Shown in pieces: positions 63,459 to 64,000 of a DNA stretch of 64,000 bases. Source of the DNA: Variovorax sp. KK3 (lineage in GTDB: Bacteria > Pseudomonadota > Gammaproteobacteria > Burkholderiales > Burkholderiaceae_C); assembly GCF_001984055.1 (NCBI RefSeq), contig NZ_LYVO01000013.1, positions 1 through 64,000 of the forward strand, written 5' to 3'. Numbering within the stretch: position 1 is the first letter of the stretch; every line of letters starts with the position of its first letter. Below the pieces are notes generated by a model. The model did not search any database. It was not told the origin of the DNA and worked only from the letters and a program-made list of their open reading frames with translations. The translations under genes were made by a program, and so were the position numbers.

Positions 63459-63490
63459 GTGGGTCTTCCGTAGAAGGGATAAAGCCACCC
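63459..63490 (-). promoter_or_regulatory. Leader hairpin before rpsF
   Basis: In the RNA CUUC-UACG-GAAG forms an inner stem with a UNCG loop, enclosed by GGGU/ACCC pairing, just upstream of the AAGGAG site. Position suits the bS6:bS18-binding leader known for this operon, but I cannot confirm the conserved bulge. Confidence 0.35.
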
Positions 63491-63527
63491 GCGGCGTCAG
63501 ACGCAGTGTGGCAAGGCAAAGCCGGCT

Positions 63528-63536
63528 ATTGTAGCA
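63528..63536 (-). promoter_or_regulatory. Extended -10 promoter of the rpsF operon
   Basis: TGCTACAAT on the minus strand (extended -10, TG-N-TACAAT). It gives a leader of about 73 bases to the rpsF ATG. No clear -35 box, as allowed for extended -10 promoters. Confidence 0.55.
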
Positions 63537-63573
63537 GGCAATGCCAACCGCGAGTGCTTTTGAGGCGGTGGGC

Positions 63574-64000
63574 TCAGATGCCCAGTGCCCGATCCAAAGC
63601 AGCGGCCTTCTCCGGGCCCACGGCAGCCCGAATCTTGGGCGCCAGCGCCAGCAATTGCTCGTAACCTGTCGTGCCTTCGACGGCGAGATTGAGCCTGAAT
63701 CCGCGCAACCCGAGCCCGCCGGTCAGTTGGGTCGCGATGGGGTAGGCGTCCTTGTAGCGCTCTTGATTCGACTTCGCGGACGAAGGCGAGGGAGCACCGC
63801 CCGAGGCAGGCTCTGGCCGCGGCTCCCACACCGGCACAGCAGGAACGTCGACGGATGCTGCGTTGGCGGCATCAGCTCTTGTGCCGACTTGACCCAGCAA
63901 CCCAAGCTCGACCATCAGGTCGATGTCCTCGGCAGCAATGCCCATGCCGGCCGCAAGCACCTCATGCACCGAACGCTTGCCATCGAACAGGATGAACGCC
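63574..64000 (-). CDS. Hypothetical protein, C-terminal part (continues past the window)
   Basis: Reading from the edge: AFILFDGKRSVHEVLAAGMG, then IAAEDIDLMVELGLLGQ, a Pro-rich spacer (about 35 residues with VPAVPVWEPRPEP) and a helical C-terminus ending AALDRALGI. The frame is open to base 64000, so the true start is outside. The first part resembles a winged-helix end in two-part proteins of Burkholderiales annotated only as hypothetical. No function can be assigned. It points the same way as rpsF, separated by 125 bases that hold the rpsF promoter. Confidence 0.7.
   Translation of the reverse strand, partial: AFILFDGKRSVHEVLAAGMGIAAEDIDLMVELGLLGQVGTRADAANAASVDVPAVPVWEPRPEPASGGAPSPSSAKSNQERYKDAYPIATQLTGGLGLRGFRLNLAVEGTTGYEQLLALAPKIRAAVGPEKAAALDRALGI

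Overview
The window looks like chromosomal DNA from a high-GC betaproteobacterium of the Burkholderiales, most likely a Comamonadaceae close to Variovorax. This is inferred from gene order (thrS-infC-rpmI-rplT-pheS-pheT-ihfA-merR-tRNA-Pro; rpsF-priB-rpsR-rplI-dnaB), four Bug/TctC-type binding proteins with one complete tripartite tricarboxylate transporter, an H1-like-tail SWIB protein, and strong GC third-position bias. I see no insertion sequence, prophage, CRISPR array or rRNA.

Layout. 1-4.7 kb: the 3' end of a probable maleylacetate reductase, a LysR regulator, a secreted glycerophosphodiester phosphodiesterase with a small C-terminally anchored protein, and a divergent TetR/MFS pair. 4.8-14.6 kb (minus strand): tRNA-Pro, MerR regulator, ihfA, pheT, pheS, rplT, rpmI, infC, thrS, then aceA. 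infC appears to start at ATC, and thrS is preceded by a Thr-containing leader peptide and a terminator that together look like a transcription attenuator. 14.8-16.9 kb: gamma-glutamylcyclotransferase, an EamA permease and the SWIB protein.

16.9-29.7 kb is the main accessory region. A TetR regulator is followed by an uncharacterised catabolic operon: Bug protein, Gfo/Idh/MocA dehydrogenase, DUF993 protein, NAD-binding epimerase-like protein, DHDPS-like aldolase/lyase, a complete tripartite transporter (second Bug protein, TctB, TctA), a frameshifted sugar isomerase, an enolase-superfamily dehydratase and a second sugar isomerase. Two related operator-like inverted repeats sit in front of the TetR gene and the operon. 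The simplest reading is uptake and oxidation of a polyhydroxylated acid or glycoside whose identity the sequence does not give.

29.7-41.2 kb is mixed: YcaQ-like protein, DUF6351 lipoprotein, an FMN riboswitch before a lone ribH2-type lumazine synthase, GST, TSUP and MFS transporters, AraC regulator, Phd/PIN toxin-antitoxin pair, SulP transporter and arfB. 41.2-48.9 kb: clpB, then a minus-strand diiron-protein/Bug/hydrolase operon divergent from a LysR gene followed by another Bug gene. 48.9-55.6 kb (minus): alaC-like aminotransferase, hom, thrC, mobB, moeA, moaD, moaE. 55.6-64 kb: Mth938-like protein, bcp, a PIN-PhoH ATPase, a WYL-regulated three-gene unit, dnaB, rplI, rpsR, priB, rpsF and a partial gene at the edge.

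The only stretch longer than 300 bases between long coding genes is 12928-13245, which holds the thrS leader and the aceA terminator.
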